This document shows, one piece after another, positions 18,419 to 28,333 of a stretch of DNA of 64,000 nucleotides (positions are counted from its first letter, which is position 1; each line of letters opens with the position of its first letter). A program made the position numbers and the translations under genes. The stretch is taken from assembly GCF_016027715.1 (NCBI RefSeq), contig NZ_CP065691.1, positions 1 to 64,000 on the forward strand, written 5' to 3'. Under the pieces are notes generated by a model. It ran no database searches, was not told the origin of the DNA, and saw only the letters and a list, made by a program, of their open reading frames with translations. Origin of the DNA: Lactococcus garvieae. GTDB lineage: Bacteria; Bacillota; Bacilli; Lactobacillales; Streptococcaceae.

Positions 18419-19069
18419 TTAATTCACCTCGCAAAGTTGATTAACGATTTCCAAATAAGGAATTCTAGGAATTTGATTTGAAGAAAGGGGGTAGGCATGT
18501 TTCTTGATATAATCAAGAGGAATGGACTTCAACCCCTTTTTCTCATGATAAAAGCTAATCAAATTCTCAGAAGGCAAGTAGTAAGTTTCGCCTAGTGAAG
18601 CAAAATGTAAAAGAACAAAGGCAATACCTTTTTGCTCTAAAACTTTTGTCATATGAACAATTTGATGCTCATGAAAGTTTTTTAGTGGAAAACTTGTTTT
18701 TTGCTGTGTTTCTTTTGCTTCAAAGTCAATGTATCTTCCGCGATAAACACCAGAATAATCAGTTGTAGAAGCCTGTCTAAAATATGCTTCCGTGATTTTT
18801 GCCCGGCTACGTTGAGGATAATCAACTTTAACGATTTGAATGGGTGTGGGTTTCTTATGAATAACAGCGATATTGCGCGACAAATAATAATCGTTTGTTG
18901 CATTTATCTCAGCTTCAAAGTTCATACCACGTTTGCCAAATTTTACTGCCGTTTTTGATTTTACCATATTAGAAACATTTTTAGCAGTGTTATGCTCCGT
19001 TTTCTTTACAACTTTTTCGTTTGAAAAATGTTTTCCTTGTTTATTTAAACCCTGAGGATATTTCAACAT
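18419..19069 (-). CDS. recU: Holliday junction resolvase RecU
   Basis: A 216-residue resolvase that cuts four-way DNA junctions. Signatures are [30 protein letters not shown], the [27 protein letters not shown] catalytic region (about residues 93-120; acidic residues and Lys) and the FHEHQIVHM helix. Upstream of pbp1A, as in Bacillus and streptococci. Its last codons contain the GAGGTG that appears to serve as Shine-Dalgarno for pbp1A. Confidence 0.94.
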   Translation of the reverse strand: MLKYPQGLNKQGKHFSNEKVVKKTEHNTAKNVSNMVKSKTAVKFGKRGMNFEAEINATNDYYLSRNIAVIHKKPTPIQIVKVDYPQRSRAKITEAYFRQASTTDYSGVYRGRYIDFEAKETQQKTSFPLKNFHEHQIVHMTKVLEQKGIAFVLLHFASLGETYYLPSENLISFYHEKKGLKSIPLDYIKKHAYPLSSNQIPRIPYLEIVNQLCEVN

Positions 19070-19149
19070 AAGCCTTTTTCCGTTTATTAAATTGTCACTT
19101 CTATTGTATAATGTAATTATAGCATATTTTTTACAGGGAAGTGTCGGTT

Positions 19150-19676
19150 ATGAAAACTTTACTTATCACTGGTTACACAGCTTTTGACCTCGGTATTTTT
19201 GATGAAAAGATGTAAAAATAACGATTATCAAAAAAGCTTTACAACGCCGCTTGGAAGCTTATTTGGACAATGGTCTTAACTGGGTTATTTTTACGGGAAA
19301 TTTAGGATTTGAATATTGGGCATTGCAAGTTTCTAAAGAATTACAGAAGGAATATGATTTTTCTATTGCCAGTATTTTTCCTTTCGAAACACATGGAAAA
19401 AATTGGAATGAAGCAAATCAAGCTAAGTTGCAAGAATTTAAAGATGTAGATTATGTTAAATATGCTTACGAAGATTATGAAAGTCCCAATCAATTCCGGC
19501 AATATAATGATTTCTTGCTGGAGAATTCAGATGGCTCTTTGGTTTTATATGATGAAGAAAATGAAACCAAACTGCATTATATTACGGACAAGATGCAAAA
19601 GACATCGAATTATAACATGGAATTGATTAGATTTGAAGATTTACAAGAAATTTGTGATGATATGAACAATGTGTAA
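19150..19676 (+). pseudogene. UPF0398/DUF1273 (YpsA-like) gene with a frameshift
   Basis: The frame starting at ATG 19150 (MKTLLITGYTAFDLGIFDEK) stops at TAA 19213-19215. The +1 frame, beginning at GAT 19209, continues as DVKITIIKKALQRRLEAYLD and on to 19676 with a clear UPF0398/YpsA sequence (VIFTGNLGFEYWA, FETHGKNW). One base appears missing in the run GAAAAG at 19204-19209; with five A residues the two halves would join perfectly. This is a recent single-base deletion, a homopolymer sequencing error, or recoding. The Shine-Dalgarno GGGAAGTG is intact. YpsA-like genes commonly lie divergent from recU. Confidence 0.85.
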
Positions 19677-19738
19677 CATAGACATATATTCTTACACAAT
19701 AGTAAAAAAATGCACTTTTCTTAATCTCTAAAATTTGG

Positions 19739-19744
19739 TATAAT
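19739..19744 (+). promoter_or_regulatory. extended -10 promoter of the first spx gene
   Basis: TGGTATAAT ends at 19744, an extended -10 element, giving a leader of about 65 nt before the GTG start. Confidence 0.6.
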
Positions 19745-19815
19745 AAGTTACAAAATAATGGCATTGATCAAGATTTAAAAAATTGTTCACAGCCTAGATA
19801 GAATGGGGAAAGAAA

Positions 19816-20208
19816 GTGGTTGATTTATACTTATCGCCGTCATGCACAAGTTGCCGTAAGGCGCGTGCATGGTTGGACAAACACAGTGTCCCTTATAGGG
19901 AACACAACATTCTGACACAGCCGATGACAAATGATGACTTACGTAAAATTTTGTCTAAAACAGAAAACGGAACCGAGGATATTATTTCAATTCGTTCAAA
20001 AATATTTCAAAAGCTTGCTTTGGATATTGATGAATTGACGATTAATGAATTAATCAATTTGGTGACAGAGTATCCGAACCTTTTGCGGCGTCCCATCATT
20101 ACAGATGATCGTTTGTTACAAATTGGATTTAATGAAGACGAGATTCGTGCCTTCTTGCCTCGTCATTATCGTCGCGCAGAAATGAAGCGTGCCGTAAACG
20201 AATTTTAA
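19816..20208 (+). CDS. Spx/ArsC-family transcriptional regulator (CxxC present)
   Basis: A 130-residue Spx-family protein; Spx binds the RNA polymerase alpha C-terminal domain and senses disulfide stress through a CxxC switch. The switch is intact (SPSCTSCRKA, Cys10/Cys13) and the C-terminal LLRRPIITDDRLLQIGFNEDEIRAFLP region (about 92-117) is typical. Start is GTG 19816 behind GGGGAAAG. One of four Spx-family genes in this window, and one of two with both cysteines. In L. lactis one paralogue is known as TrmA; which orthologue this is cannot be told. Confidence 0.9.
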   Translation: MVDLYLSPSCTSCRKARAWLDKHSVPYREHNILTQPMTNDDLRKILSKTENGTEDIISIRSKIFQKLALDIDELTINELINLVTEYPNLLRRPIITDDRLLQIGFNEDEIRAFLPRHYRRAEMKRAVNEF

Positions 20209-20232
20209 ACTGAATAAGGATAGTGGGAAATA

Positions 20233-20514
20233 ATGAAAGCAAATTATCAATATCCACTTGATTTAAGTTGGAGTACTGCTGAAATGACTGCGGTACTCTC
20301 TTTTTTAAATCAAGTTGAAAATTTTTATGAAAGTAAAGTTAATCGTGAAGAATTTCTAGAGAGCTATAAAGCTTTTAAGAAGATTGTTCCTTCGAAAATG
20401 CAAGAGAAACAACTGGGTCGAGAATTCGAAGAAAACAGTGGTTATTCGCTTTATCGTGCCCTTAAGGAGGTACAAGCTAGTGAAAGACAATACGTTCGCT
20501 CTGAAAAAGCTTAA
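20233..20514 (+). CDS. UPF0223 family protein
   Basis: A 93-residue conserved protein of unknown function. The N terminus ([20 protein letters not shown]) and the [18 protein letters not shown] segment match UPF0223. It lies between spx and the inositol monophosphatase-like gene, overlapping the latter by 35 bp, and carries that gene's AGGAGG Shine-Dalgarno inside its coding region. Confidence 0.85.
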   Translation: MKANYQYPLDLSWSTAEMTAVLSFLNQVENFYESKVNREEFLESYKAFKKIVPSKMQEKQLGREFEENSGYSLYRALKEVQASERQYVRSEKA

Positions 20515-21268
20515 GTACGCGAAGACTTGGGTAAGAGAAGCAGGAGCTTTTCTCCGAGACAATATTCATCAGACTTTGGAAATTTCTCAGAAAAGTAATT
20601 TTAGCGACTTAGTCACTAATTTTGATAAAAAAGTTCAAGAAATTATTGTCGAAAAAATAATCAGTGCTTACCCAGAAGATAAAATTTTAGCAGAAGAGTC
20701 AGGGAGACACATCGCTACATTTGACCGCTCGAAAGAAAATTTTTGGGTTTTGGATCCGATTGATGGTACTATAAATTTTGTTGTTCAGCAAGATAATTTC
20801 GCGGTGATGCTTGCTTATTATGAAAAGGGCCAACCTCAATTTGGCTTGATTCTCAATGTTATGGCAGATAAACTTTATTGGAATAATGCAACACAAGTTT
20901 TTTGTAATGATCAGATATTGTCTTATCGTCCTAAAGATCTTGGGGAAAGTTTATTGGCCATAAATTCCATGATTTACCGAAAAAATTATTATCAGCTGAC
21001 AGATTTTAGTTTAAAAAGTTTAGGTGTGAGGATGATGGGAAGTGCTGGTATGTCTTATGCAGACCTGCTAGAGGGAAAGATAAGTGCTTATTTTAGCCGC
21101 TTGCAGCCTTGGGATTATGCCGCGGGAGGTATTCTGACCGAAAAACTGGGTTTTGTGACGAAAACTTTTGAGGGCGAAACACCTAACCTTAAAGACCGAC
21201 AGTACATTTATAGCCTGCCAAAACAATTCATTCCTCAACTGATACAAGAGACAGACATAATCCTGTAA
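20480..21268 (+). CDS. inositol monophosphatase family phosphatase
   Basis: A 262-residue Mg-dependent phosphatase of the IMPase/FBPase/CysQ superfamily. Motifs are the EESG segment, [11 protein letters not shown] (metal-binding Asp residues, about 80-90) and the C-terminal [15 protein letters not shown]. Start chosen at GTG 20480, nine bases after AGGAGG; a longer reading from 20384 is a shadow of the UPF0223 gene. The substrate may be inositol phosphate, nucleotide 3'-phosphate or another phosphoester. Confidence 0.88.
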   Translation: MKDNTFALKKLKYAKTWVREAGAFLRDNIHQTLEISQKSNFSDLVTNFDKKVQEIIVEKIISAYPEDKILAEESGRHIATFDRSKENFWVLDPIDGTINFVVQQDNFAVMLAYYEKGQPQFGLILNVMADKLYWNNATQVFCNDQILSYRPKDLGESLLAINSMIYRKNYYQLTDFSLKSLGVRMMGSAGMSYADLLEGKISAYFSRLQPWDYAAGGILTEKLGFVTKTFEGETPNLKDRQYIYSLPKQFIPQLIQETDIIL

Positions 21269-21270
21269 AG

Positions 21271-21298
21271 TTGACGAAAAGATTCATTATGCTATAAT
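21271..21298 (+). promoter_or_regulatory. murA promoter
   Basis: TTGACG (21271-21276) and TATAAT (21293-21298) with a 16-bp spacer, about 40 nt before the murA start. Confidence 0.75.
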
Positions 21299-21345
21299 TT
21301 AGAATGTCTTTCATATTAGTTAAAGAAAATTATAGGAATGTATAA

Positions 21346-22629
21346 ATGGATAAAATAATTGTCAAGGGTGGAAACACACGCCTTAAAGGAACTGTAGAAA
21401 TTGAAGGAGCAAAAAATGCTGTTCTGCCTTTGCTTGCAGCGACACTTTTGCCAAGTGAAGGAGAAATCATCCTTCGCAATGTTCCGATATTGAGTGATGT
21501 TTATATGATGAATAACTTAGTGGATCATCTTGGTGTTGACTTGGAGTTTTCAGAAGAAAGCAAAACAGTTCATGCCCAAGCAGCTGCTAAAGTTAAAACA
21601 AAAGCACCTTATGAATTTGTAAGTAAAATGCGTGCTTCCATTGTGGTGATGGGTCCAATTCTTGCGCGGAATGGCCATGCTCGCGTTTCAATGCCTGGAG
21701 GCTGTTCTATTGGCTCTCGTCCTATTGATCTTCACTTGCGTGGTTTTGAATTAATGGGTGCTGAAATTACACAAGAAGCGGGTTATATCGAAGCAAAAGC
21801 TGAAAAGCTTCGTGGTGCGCACATCTATTTAGACTTTCCATCGGTGGGAGCAACACAAAACTTGATGATGGCAGCTACTTTAGCAGAAGGAACAACCACT
21901 TTGGAAAATGCTGCGCGCGAACCAGAGATTGTCGATCTTGCTAACTGGCTCAATAAAATGGGCGCGAATGTTAAAGGCGCGGGAACAGACACTATCATCA
22001 TCAAAGGTGTAGAAAAAATGCACGGTGCAAACCACGCTGTTGTTCAAGACCGTATCGAAGCAGGTACTTTTATGGTAGCGGCAGCCATGACACAAGGTGA
22101 TGTTTTAATTAAGGATGCAGTACGCGAGCATAACCGACCATTGATTTCAAAATTGATTGAAATGGGAGTGGAATTTGTTCAAGAAGATGAAGGACTCCGT
22201 GTTATTGGCCCTAAAGTTTTGAAACCAACAAATGTCAAAACTTTACCGCATCCAGGTTTTCCAACAGATATGCAATCCCAAATGACTGCTGTTCAAGCGA
22301 TAGCAAATGGCGAATCAACTATGATTGAAACTGTCTTTGAGAACCGTTTCCAACATTTAGAAGAAATGCGTCGTATGGGATTGACTGTTGATATTACACG
22401 TAATACAGCGATTATCCAAGGCACTCGTAAATTACAAGGTGCACAAGTTAAATCCACAGATTTACGTGCCAGTGCGGCCTTAATCTTACTAGGTATGGTG
22501 GCCCAAGGTCAAACGACGGTTCGTAAACTGAATCACCTTGACCGTGGATATTACCAATTCCACAATAAATTGAAATCACTCGGAGCAGATATTGAACGTG
22601 TTCCAGAACTTGAGGAAATCGATGATTAA
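21346..22629 (+). CDS. murA: UDP-N-acetylglucosamine 1-carboxyvinyltransferase
   Basis: A 427-residue enzyme for the first committed step of peptidoglycan synthesis, adding enolpyruvate to UDP-GlcNAc; target of fosfomycin. The catalytic Cys120 lies in [16 protein letters not shown], with [10 protein letters not shown] (Lys23, Asn24) at the N terminus. Low-GC Firmicutes usually have two MurA paralogues; this copy is coupled to epuA by an 8-bp overlap (ATGATTAA), as in streptococci. Confidence 0.95.
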   Translation: MDKIIVKGGNTRLKGTVEIEGAKNAVLPLLAATLLPSEGEIILRNVPILSDVYMMNNLVDHLGVDLEFSEESKTVHAQAAAKVKTKAPYEFVSKMRASIVVMGPILARNGHARVSMPGGCSIGSRPIDLHLRGFELMGAEITQEAGYIEAKAEKLRGAHIYLDFPSVGATQNLMMAATLAEGTTTLENAAREPEIVDLANWLNKMGANVKGAGTDTIIIKGVEKMHGANHAVVQDRIEAGTFMVAAAMTQGDVLIKDAVREHNRPLISKLIEMGVEFVQEDEGLRVIGPKVLKPTNVKTLPHPGFPTDMQSQMTAVQAIANGESTMIETVFENRFQHLEEMRRMGLTVDITRNTAIIQGTRKLQGAQVKSTDLRASAALILLGMVAQGQTTVRKLNHLDRGYYQFHNKLKSLGADIERVPELEEIDD

Positions 22630-22807
22630 AAAAACGATTAAAGTATTAGGCATCCGCCTTTCATTGGTCTTTTTAGTACTTGTTCTTGTCCTTATAGCAG
22701 CAGCAACTGGTTTAATGCTAGGTTATGGTGTTCTTGGGGGAGGTCAAGCGACTCGTGTTTTTAGTGGGAATTTATGGCAAGATGTCATACAACGTTTAAA
22801 TCCATAG
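22622..22807 (+). CDS. epuA: EpuA-like / RNA polymerase subunit beta-associated small membrane protein
   Basis: A 61-residue protein with one long membrane helix ([18 protein letters not shown]) after a basic N terminus, and a short extracellular tail ending [11 protein letters not shown]. It matches the EpuA family, often annotated loosely as DNA-directed RNA polymerase subunit beta; the actual function is unclear. ATG 22622 overlaps the murA stop. Confidence 0.8.
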   Translation: MIKKTIKVLGIRLSLVFLVLVLVLIAAATGLMLGYGVLGGGQATRVFSGNLWQDVIQRLNP

Positions 22808-22836
22808 AAGGGTTTGCTTTAGCAAGCTCTTTTTTA
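22808..22836 (+). terminator. murA-epuA terminator
   Basis: A GGGTTTGCT / AGCAAGCTC stem with two wobble pairs, followed by a T-run. Confidence 0.7.
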
Positions 22837-22963
22837 TTACCAAATACGAAGTAAAGAGCGAAAAACTAACTGCTCAAAAAGTTGAATTAACACAGTTTTT
22901 ATGCTATTCTAGAAAGGTATGAAATTTCTGAGCTCAAGGCTCATAAATAAGGAGAAATAATTA

Positions 22964-24247
22964 ATGACTGCAAGTTTTGAAAAAACTGGTGTGAACACTG
23001 GTACACTCTCATTTTCAATTGACCAAGAAACAATCAAAGACGGTCTTGACAAAGCTTTCAATAAAGTAAAAGGTAATATCTCAGTTCCTGGTTTCCGTAA
23101 AGGTAAAATCAGCCGTCAAATGTTTAACCGTATGTACGGTGAAGAAGCTCTCTTTGAAGAAGCTTTAAACGCTGTATTGCCAACTGCTTATGATGCGGCT
23201 GTAAAAGAAGCAGGTATTGAACCTGTTGCTCAACCAAAAATTGATGTAACTAAAATGGAAAAAGGTTCTGAATGGGAATTGACAGCTGAAGTTACTGTTA
23301 AACCTGAAGTAGAACTTGGCGATTACAAAAACTTGGAAGTTTCAGTAGAAGCAACTAAAGAAGTTACTGATGAAGAAGTTGAAGCTCGCTTGACTCAAGA
23401 ACAAAGCAACTTAGCTGAATTGACTGTTAAAGAAGATAAAGCTGAAAATGGTGACACAGTTGTAATTGACTTCGTTGGTTCTATTGACGGTGTTGAATTT
23501 GAAGGTGGAAAAGGTGCAAACCACAGCCTTGAACTTGGATCAGGTCAATTTATCCCTGGCTTTGAAGAACAACTTGTAGGAACTTCAGCTGGAGAAGAAA
23601 TCGACGTTAAAGTAACTTTCCCAGAAGACTACCAAGCGGCTGATCTTGCAGGAAAAGAAGCAGTATTTGCAACTAAAGTTAGTGAAGTTAAAGCTAAAGA
23701 AGTTCCAGAACTTGATGACGAGTTGGCTAAAGATATTGACGAAGAAGTTGAAACTTTGGACGAACTCAAAGCTAAATTCCGTAAAGAACTTGAAACAGCG
23801 AAAGAAGAAGCTTACAACGATACTGTTGAAACAGCAGCTATCGAAACAGCCGTAGCTAATGCTGAAATCAAAGAAATTCCTGAAGAAATGATTCACGAAG
23901 AAGTTCACCGCGCAATGAACGAATTCCTTGGTGGTATGCAACAACAAGGTATTTCTCCAGAAATGTACTTCCAAATTACAGGTACAACTGAAGAACAATT
24001 GCACGAACAATACCAAGCAGATGCTGCTAAACGTGTTCGTACAAACCTCGTTATTGAAGCTATTGCAGCTGCTGAAAACTTTGAAACTTCAGATGAAGAA
24101 GTTAAAGCTGAAATTGCAGAATTGGCTGAACAATACAACATGCCAGTTGAGCAAGTTGAAAAACTTCTTCCAGTTGATATGCTCCAACACGACATCTCAA
24201 TGAAGAAAGCTGTTGAAGCAATCACAGGTTCTGTAAAAGTTAAATAA
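22964..24247 (+). CDS. tig: trigger factor
   Basis: The ribosome-bound chaperone and prolyl isomerase, 427 residues. The ribosome-binding signature [13 protein letters not shown] is near residue 46, the FKBP-type domain ([22 protein letters not shown]) is around 150-245, and a Glu/Lys-rich C-terminal domain follows. AAGGAG precedes ATG 22964. Monocistronic, strong terminator behind. Confidence 0.96.
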   Translation: MTASFEKTGVNTGTLSFSIDQETIKDGLDKAFNKVKGNISVPGFRKGKISRQMFNRMYGEEALFEEALNAVLPTAYDAAVKEAGIEPVAQPKIDVTKMEKGSEWELTAEVTVKPEVELGDYKNLEVSVEATKEVTDEEVEARLTQEQSNLAELTVKEDKAENGDTVVIDFVGSIDGVEFEGGKGANHSLELGSGQFIPGFEEQLVGTSAGEEIDVKVTFPEDYQAADLAGKEAVFATKVSEVKAKEVPELDDELAKDIDEEVETLDELKAKFRKELETAKEEAYNDTVETAAIETAVANAEIKEIPEEMIHEEVHRAMNEFLGGMQQQGISPEMYFQITGTTEEQLHEQYQADAAKRVRTNLVIEAIAAAENFETSDEEVKAEIAELAEQYNMPVEQVEKLLPVDMLQHDISMKKAVEAITGSVKVK

Positions 24248-24264
24248 TAACTCTTCTGATAAAT

Positions 24265-24314
24265 AAAAAATCATATCAATGCTGACTGTAGTCTTGCTTG
24301 ATATGATTTTTTTT
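24265..24314 (+). terminator. tig terminator
   Basis: AAAAAATCATATCAA (24265-24279) pairs with TTGATATGATTTTTT starting at 24298, followed by T residues. Confidence 0.85.
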
Positions 24315-24349
24315 ATACTTCAAAACCCTTTTATTGATTATTTTCAAAA

Positions 24350-24385
24350 TTAATGGTTTAATAGTTTAAAAATATAAACCATTAA
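24350..24385. promoter_or_regulatory. palindromic operator of the ArsR-type regulator
   Basis: TTAATGGTTTA (24350-24360) and TAAACCATTAA (24375-24385) form a perfect 11-bp inverted repeat with a 14-bp centre, immediately upstream of the regulator start at 24395. Its placement over the promoter/leader suggests autorepression of the three-gene cassette. Confidence 0.7.
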
Positions 24386-24394
24386 GGGGGGAGT

Positions 24395-24733
24395 ATGGAA
24401 AAATTTGATAATTTGAAAAAAGAGCTTCATGAAGTAGGAGATTTCTTGATTGCTCTGGGGGATGAGAAAAGACAAGCGATTATCATTAAGCTCCTAGAAG
24501 AAAGCGATTGTAATGGAATTCAAGTGGGAGATTTGACTGAAGCGACAGGTTTATCTCGCCCAGCAATTTCACATCACTTGAAAATTTTGAAACAAGCAAA
24601 GATAGTCAATTATCACTCAGAGGGAACAAGAAATTTCTATTATCTTGATCATAATACTTCAGAAATCGCGAAATTACAACACTTTTTAGACGAGGTAACA
24701 GTCATCATGGAGAAGGTAGGTGAAGATAAGTGA
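24395..24733 (+). CDS. ArsR family winged-helix transcriptional regulator
   Basis: A 112-residue repressor-type protein. The helix-turn-helix is GDLTEATGLSRPAISHHLKILKQAKIV (about residues 48-74). The metal-binding ELCVCD motif of ArsR/SmtB is absent, so the inducer is probably not a metal. It overlaps the following DJ-1/PfpI gene by 4 bp (GTGA). A perfect inverted repeat directly upstream is its likely operator. Confidence 0.88.
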   Translation: MEKFDNLKKELHEVGDFLIALGDEKRQAIIIKLLEESDCNGIQVGDLTEATGLSRPAISHHLKILKQAKIVNYHSEGTRNFYYLDHNTSEIAKLQHFLDEVTVIMEKVGEDK

Positions 24734-25407
24734 AGAAAATCTTAATTGTTGAAACAAATATTAGCAGATATAAAGGAACAAATGAAGCGACAGGGCTTTG
24801 GCTAGGGGAGAGTGCGGAGTTTGTAGATGAGCTACAAAAAAATGGTTTTGCTTATGATTTTGTTAGCCCCCAAGGTGGGTATGTACCGCTTGACCCAAGA
24901 AGCATGAAATATATGGATGATGCAATCTGGAAAATCTATGAAGACCAGGATTTTACAGATAGAGCTTTGAAAAATACATTGAAACCAAAACAAGTTAATC
25001 CAGATGAATATGTAGCCCTTTATTTTACAGGTGGTCATGGCGTGATGTGGGATTTTCCAGATAACTCAGAAATTCAAAGTATAGCCACTTCTATATATAA
25101 AAATAATGGCTACTTAGTGTCTGTTTGTCATGGTGTAGCAGGACTATTTAACCTCAAAGATGAAGACGGTAAGTATATTATTTCAGATAAAAATATAACA
25201 GGATTTACTACAGCAGAGGAGCGTATTGCAGGAAAGAAAAAAATCGTACCCTTCCTGAATGAAAAGATGGCCAAAGAGCACGGAGCGACTTGGAATAAAA
25301 AAAGATTTTATACAGATTATGCAATAAAAGATGGGAAAATAATTACAGGCCAGAATCCTTTTTCTGTACGCTCTGTCGCTAAAATTCTTATAAAGGAAAT
25401 AAGTTAA
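24730..25407 (+). CDS. DJ-1/PfpI family protein (Hsp31-like type 1 glutamine amidotransferase fold)
   Basis: A 225-residue DJ-1/PfpI-superfamily protein. The nucleophile is Cys133 in LVSVCHGVAGL, with the conserved Glu27 in WLGESAEF and the GGHGVMWDFP loop of the Hsp31/class I chaperone-glyoxalase subgroup. GTG start overlaps the ArsR stop. It may detoxify reactive carbonyls; this is inferred from family and its ArsR-controlled cassette. Confidence 0.85.
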   Translation: MKKILIVETNISRYKGTNEATGLWLGESAEFVDELQKNGFAYDFVSPQGGYVPLDPRSMKYMDDAIWKIYEDQDFTDRALKNTLKPKQVNPDEYVALYFTGGHGVMWDFPDNSEIQSIATSIYKNNGYLVSVCHGVAGLFNLKDEDGKYIISDKNITGFTTAEERIAGKKKIVPFLNEKMAKEHGATWNKKRFYTDYAIKDGKIITGQNPFSVRSVAKILIKEIS

Positions 25408-26324
25408 TGCAAACAATACTCGGTAGTAATGGCCAGATTGGTCAAGAGCTAGCTAAAGAATTATATAAAAATTATACAAAAGAACTCAGACTTGTCAGTA
25501 GAAAGCCCCAAAAAGTAAATGAGAGCGACCAGCTATACCCAGCAAATTTACTTAACTTTTCTGAAGCCAGTGCTGCAATAGCAGGTAGTGAGATAGTTTA
25601 CTTTACTGTTGGGCTTCCTATGAATTCAGTAATGTGGGAGCAACAGTTTCCAATCATAATGAAAAACGTTCTGGAAGCCTGTAAAATTCATCAAAGCAAA
25701 TTAGTTTTCTTTGACAATACTTATATGTATCCGAAGAATTCAGAAATTCAATATGAAGACACAATATTTGCGCCAAAAGGAAGAAAATCAAAAGTACGGG
25801 CATGTCTAGCAGAAATGGTGCTTAAAGCAATTGAAGACAAGGAAGTGAATGCCCTTATCTGTCGTGCACCAGAATTTTATGGGCCAGATAATACTCAAAG
25901 TATAACAAACACAATGGTTTTCAATGCTATCAAGCAAAACAGGAAAATTAAAGTTCCGATTACTGAACAGAGTCTAAGGACATTAATTTGGACACCTGAT
26001 GCAAGTCGAGCAATGGCTTTAATTGCAAATCAAGAGGACACCTATGGCCAAACTTGGCATTTGCCTTGTGATCGTAGCTTGACTTATGAAGAAATAATCA
26101 AGCTGTCTGAAAAAGTGGAAGGGAAAGGTTTAAACTACTCAATCATCAAAATGTGGCAATTTAAGTTAGCCAGTATTTTTAGTAAGAAAGCAAAAGAATT
26201 ACAAGAGCTTCTTCCGCGATATGATGTGGATAATCTTTTCAATTCAGATAAATTCCAAACACGCTTTCCAGAGTTCCACATCACAAGTTTTGAAACGGGA
26301 ATACAACGAATCCTTAGGGGTTGA
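25407..26324 (+). CDS. NAD-dependent epimerase/dehydratase family protein
   Basis: A 305-residue extended-SDR-like protein. The N-terminal nucleotide-binding loop reads LGSNGQIGQELAKEL, the VYFTVGLP strand follows, and a NTYMYPK segment occupies the usual YxxxK region. It begins one base into the preceding stop (TAATG), so it is the third gene of the ArsR cassette. Substrate unknown. Confidence 0.8.
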   Translation: MQTILGSNGQIGQELAKELYKNYTKELRLVSRKPQKVNESDQLYPANLLNFSEASAAIAGSEIVYFTVGLPMNSVMWEQQFPIIMKNVLEACKIHQSKLVFFDNTYMYPKNSEIQYEDTIFAPKGRKSKVRACLAEMVLKAIEDKEVNALICRAPEFYGPDNTQSITNTMVFNAIKQNRKIKVPITEQSLRTLIWTPDASRAMALIANQEDTYGQTWHLPCDRSLTYEEIIKLSEKVEGKGLNYSIIKMWQFKLASIFSKKAKELQELLPRYDVDNLFNSDKFQTRFPEFHITSFETGIQRILRG

Positions 26325-26411
26325 CTCCCTTACTTTCAGTGTTTAATTAATTTGATATAAAGAAGTGAAAGTGATAAACTTTTAAGGGAGTGGAAAGAGA
26401 GGTTTTAGACT

Positions 26412-27101
26412 ATGGAGAAGGTAAAAAATATTATTTTTGACTGGGATAATACTCTTTTTCCTTTTAAGAAATACTGGGAGATTGCACATCGTAGAGTTTT
26501 TTTAGATTTGATTGACTTCGGTGCTGAATTTTCAATAGATGATTTTATGCAGAAATATCGGGAGTTTGATGAGCAATTGTGGCCCCAAGTGCATGAAGGT
26601 AAGATGACCATTGAGCAGTTGCGTGAAGAGCGTGTACGGTTGGTTCTGGATTACTATGCCATTGACTATAAAGAAAACTTCATCCGTTTGTTTTTTGATA
26701 TTTTTCTTACCACCTTGCTTGAAGAAATAAGTGTTGACCAAGCCCTACTACACCGAGTAAAGGAACTGTCAAAGGATTATAATATTGTAATCTTAAGTAA
26801 TGGAGAAAGTTGGGAGCAGCGGGAAAAAATTAAGCGGTTTGGTTTTGAAAACTTGTTTCCAGTTTATATTTCAGCTGAAACAGGTTTGACTAAACCTGAT
26901 CCTCAAGCTTTCCATAATATACTGGAAAAAGAAGGCTTTATGCGTGAGGAAACGCTCATGGTGGGGGACTTACTTGAACATGATATTGTTCCTGCTCAAG
27001 AAATTGGATTATTAACAGCTTATATTGGTAAGGAGAAAAATTCTATTGCAGATAAGAGTTATAAAGATATTAATGCTTTTTTAGAGGAATTCTTGAAATA
27101 A
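26412..27101 (+). CDS. HAD family hydrolase
   Basis: A 229-residue haloacid-dehalogenase-type phosphatase (YjjG/Gph-like, alpha-helical cap). Motif I is IIFDWDNTLF (Asp10 nucleophile, Asp12), motif II VILSNG, motif III the Lys in TGLTKPDPQAF, and motif IV VGDLLEHD. Possible substrates are nucleoside monophosphates or phosphoglycolate. Single gene with GAGAGG upstream. Confidence 0.88.
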   Translation: MEKVKNIIFDWDNTLFPFKKYWEIAHRRVFLDLIDFGAEFSIDDFMQKYREFDEQLWPQVHEGKMTIEQLREERVRLVLDYYAIDYKENFIRLFFDIFLTTLLEEISVDQALLHRVKELSKDYNIVILSNGESWEQREKIKRFGFENLFPVYISAETGLTKPDPQAFHNILEKEGFMREETLMVGDLLEHDIVPAQEIGLLTAYIGKEKNSIADKSYKDINAFLEEFLK

Positions 27102-27107
27102 GAAGAC

Positions 27108-27136
27108 TTGAAATTTCTTCACATTTCCTGTAAAAT
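27108..27136 (+). promoter_or_regulatory. tRNA-Arg promoter
   Basis: TTGAAA (27108-27113) and TAAAAT (27131-27136), 17-bp spacer, 16 bp before the tRNA. Confidence 0.75.
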
Positions 27137-27152
27137 GATAGAGTTATCAGTG

Positions 27153-27224
27153 CCGTCTGTAGTGTAATGGATATCACGCAAGATTCCGGTTCTTGCGATG
27201 GGGGTTCGATTCCCTCCAGACGGA
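27153..27224 (+). tRNA. tRNA-Arg (anticodon CCG)
   Basis: A 72-nt cloverleaf: acceptor CCGTCTG pairs with CAGACGG, discriminator A. The anticodon stem CAAGA/TCTTG encloses loop TTCCGGT with anticodon CCG at 27186-27188 (decodes CGG). The T-loop is TTCGATT. CCA is not encoded. Single tRNA gene with its own promoter and terminator. Confidence 0.95.
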
Positions 27225-27248
27225 TAAATTTTTTGTTTTGAGCGCTGT

Positions 27249-27277
27249 AAAACATTGTGAGCTGCACAATGTTTTTT
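27249..27277 (+). terminator. terminator after tRNA-Arg
   Basis: AAAACATTGTG (27249-27259) pairs with CACAATGTTTT (27265-27275), loop AGCTG, then T residues. Confidence 0.82.
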
Positions 27278-27400
27278 ACATTCTGACTTCGTTTTCTTCC
27301 ATAGTAAGAGAGTGAGTAAAAAGCTGTCAAGATAAGAAATGTTTTTTATTTGAGTGCATAAGCAGATATGAAATACTACAAATAGAATATTGAGGAAAAT

Positions 27401-28333
27401 ATGGATATTCAATTCTTAGGTACAGGTGCGGGACAACCTTCACGAACGAGAAAAACACAGTCTATTGCTTTAAAAATGCTTGATGAGCGTAATGAAATAT
27501 GGCTTTTTGATTGTGGAGAAGCGACACAACACCAAATTTTAGAGACATCAATTAAACCACGAAAAATTACCAAAATCTTTATTACTCATCTCCACGGAGA
27601 TCATATATTTGGACTCCCAGGATTTCTATCCAGCCGTTCTTTTCAGGGGTCAAGTAAAGATGAGGAGCATACAGACATAGAGTTATATGGTCCAAAGGGT
27701 TTGAAAGACTTCGTGCGAACAGCTTTACGGATGTCTGGATCGCGTCTTGGATATAAAATATATTTTCATGAAATCGATACTGCTGGCAAAATCTTTGAAG
27801 ATGATACGTTTGAAGTTTATGCCGACACTCTCGACCATACCATCTTTTGTTTAGGCTATCGTGTAGTAGAAAAAGACCGAGCGGGCGAGTTAGATGCAGC
27901 AGCTTTGAAGGCGGCAGGTTTGCCTTTTGGCCCACTCTTTGGCAAAATTAAGAAGGGAGAAGCTGTAGAGCATGAGGGAAAAGTTTTCCTTCCAGAGGAT
28001 TATATCGGTGCGGATAAGCGTGGAAAAGTAGTAACTATACTTGGTGACACAAGAAGGACTCCCAGTGCTGTTCGTCTCGCGGTTGGAGCTGATCTTTTAG
28101 TACATGAGGCAACTTATGAAGCAAAAGAGTCAAAGATGGCACGTAAGCATGGGCATTCCACTTCGAAGCAGGCTGCAGATGTAGCCCAAGAAGCAGGGGT
28201 AAAACGTTTAATCTTGACACATATTAGCGCCCGCTATGTCGGTCCACTCGTAGCTCAACTTGCTCAAGAAGCCCGAGCAATTCATGCCAACTCTTATATT
28301 GCAAAAGATTTTTATGAAGAAAAAATTGATTAA
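27401..28333 (+). CDS. rnz: ribonuclease Z
   Basis: A 310-residue tRNA 3'-processing endonuclease of the MBL fold. The zinc motif is [14 protein letters not shown] (about residues 59-72); further ligands lie in [17 protein letters not shown] and the [18 protein letters not shown] region. Length and motifs match long-established RNase Z. It opens an rnz-SDR-recJ-apt run also found in streptococci. Confidence 0.95.
   Translation: MDIQFLGTGAGQPSRTRKTQSIALKMLDERNEIWLFDCGEATQHQILETSIKPRKITKIFITHLHGDHIFGLPGFLSSRSFQGSSKDEEHTDIELYGPKGLKDFVRTALRMSGSRLGYKIYFHEIDTAGKIFEDDTFEVYADTLDHTIFCLGYRVVEKDRAGELDAAALKAAGLPFGPLFGKIKKGEAVEHEGKVFLPEDYIGADKRGKVVTILGDTRRTPSAVRLAVGADLLVHEATYEAKESKMARKHGHSTSKQAADVAQEAGVKRLILTHISARYVGPLVAQLAQEARAIHANSYIAKDFYEEKID

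Noticed and set aside
23585-24225. Long antisense ORFs over the trigger factor gene
   Set aside because: They are composition shadows of a Glu/Lys-rich coding region and have no ribosome sites or family features.
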